From an uncultured Nannocystaceae bacterium (GTDB lineage Bacteria > Myxococcota_A > Polyangia > Nannocystales > Nannocystaceae), in contig CALKDV010000240.1 in NCBI GenBank assembly GCA_938084085.1, forward strand, positions 1 through 6,137: a DNA stretch of 6,137 bases, written 5' to 3'. The notes under the pieces were generated by a model. The model searched no databases, had not been told where the DNA came from, and saw only the letters and a program-made list of their open reading frames with translations. Of this stretch, positions 6,067 to 6,137 are shown one piece after another. A program made the position numbers and the translations under genes. The first letter of the stretch is position 1, and every line of letters starts with the position of its first letter.

Positions 6067-6137
6067 TTAGACGAAGGTTGGGGGAGCGCGGCGTTCGACG
6101 ATACCGGCGTGGGACAGTCGCGCGACGATCTTCGCGA
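6067..6137 (-). CDS. C-terminal end of an unidentified gene (5' partial)
   Basis: On the minus strand a frame is open from the window edge to TAA at 6069-6067 and encodes about 22 residues, AKIVARLSHAGIVERRAPPTF plus a final Val. Of the three minus frames, this one has the most protein-like composition: an amphipathic stretch KIVARLSHAGIVERR, then a short Pro-rich end. The other two are Ser/Pro- or Arg-rich. It would stop 7 bases before the receiver gene ATG, matching the tight spacing of the next pair. One competing frame ends with a TGA overlapping that ATG (ATGA), so the assignment is not certain. The family cannot be recognised from so short a piece. Confidence 0.5.
   Translation of the reverse strand, partial: AKIVARLSHAGIVERRAPPTFV

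Overview
The window looks like ordinary chromosomal housekeeping DNA from a GC-rich Gram-negative bacterium. The best guess is a Myxococcota-type (former Deltaproteobacteria) lineage. The basis is high GC, a SurA-type periplasmic chaperone with a second PpiC-like lipoprotein, a group-2 sigma-70 factor with a long insertion between regions 1.2 and 2, and a secreted protein tail of a kind common in environmental delta-proteobacteria. The lineage is inference, because no rRNA or marker tree can be read here. I see no mobile elements, CRISPR, tRNA or rRNA.

Layout from left to right: (1) 1-425 (+), the C-terminal tail of a larger, probably secreted protein with a carbohydrate-binding-like beta-sandwich ending. 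(2) 426-477, a convergent gap almost filled by a strong stem-loop. (3) 478-1737 (-), a 419-residue sigma-70 family factor. (4) 1738-1927, a divergent promoter region. (5) 1928-5205 (+), a probable three-gene operon: a PpiC/SurA-like lipoprotein, a SurA-like periplasmic chaperone, and 5-enolpyruvylshikimate-3-phosphate synthase (aroA). (6) 5227-6137 (-), a tightly packed run of an unidentified gene end, a single-domain receiver protein and apaG. Receiver and apaG overlap by four bases (GTGA), and apaG has a strong ribosome-binding site.

Functionally, the (+) operon joins outer-membrane protein folding factors to the shikimate pathway enzyme AroA. The link is probably co-expression rather than shared chemistry. 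The sigma factor fires away from this operon across a shared intergenic region. The receiver/ApaG pair points to a signalling protein co-translated with a small beta-sandwich protein of still uncertain role.

No clear new multi-gene system is visible. The points most worth a second look are a glutamate in place of the phospho-acceptor aspartate in the receiver protein, loss of the parvulin histidines in both PpiC-like proteins, and the bulged stem-loop between the first two genes.
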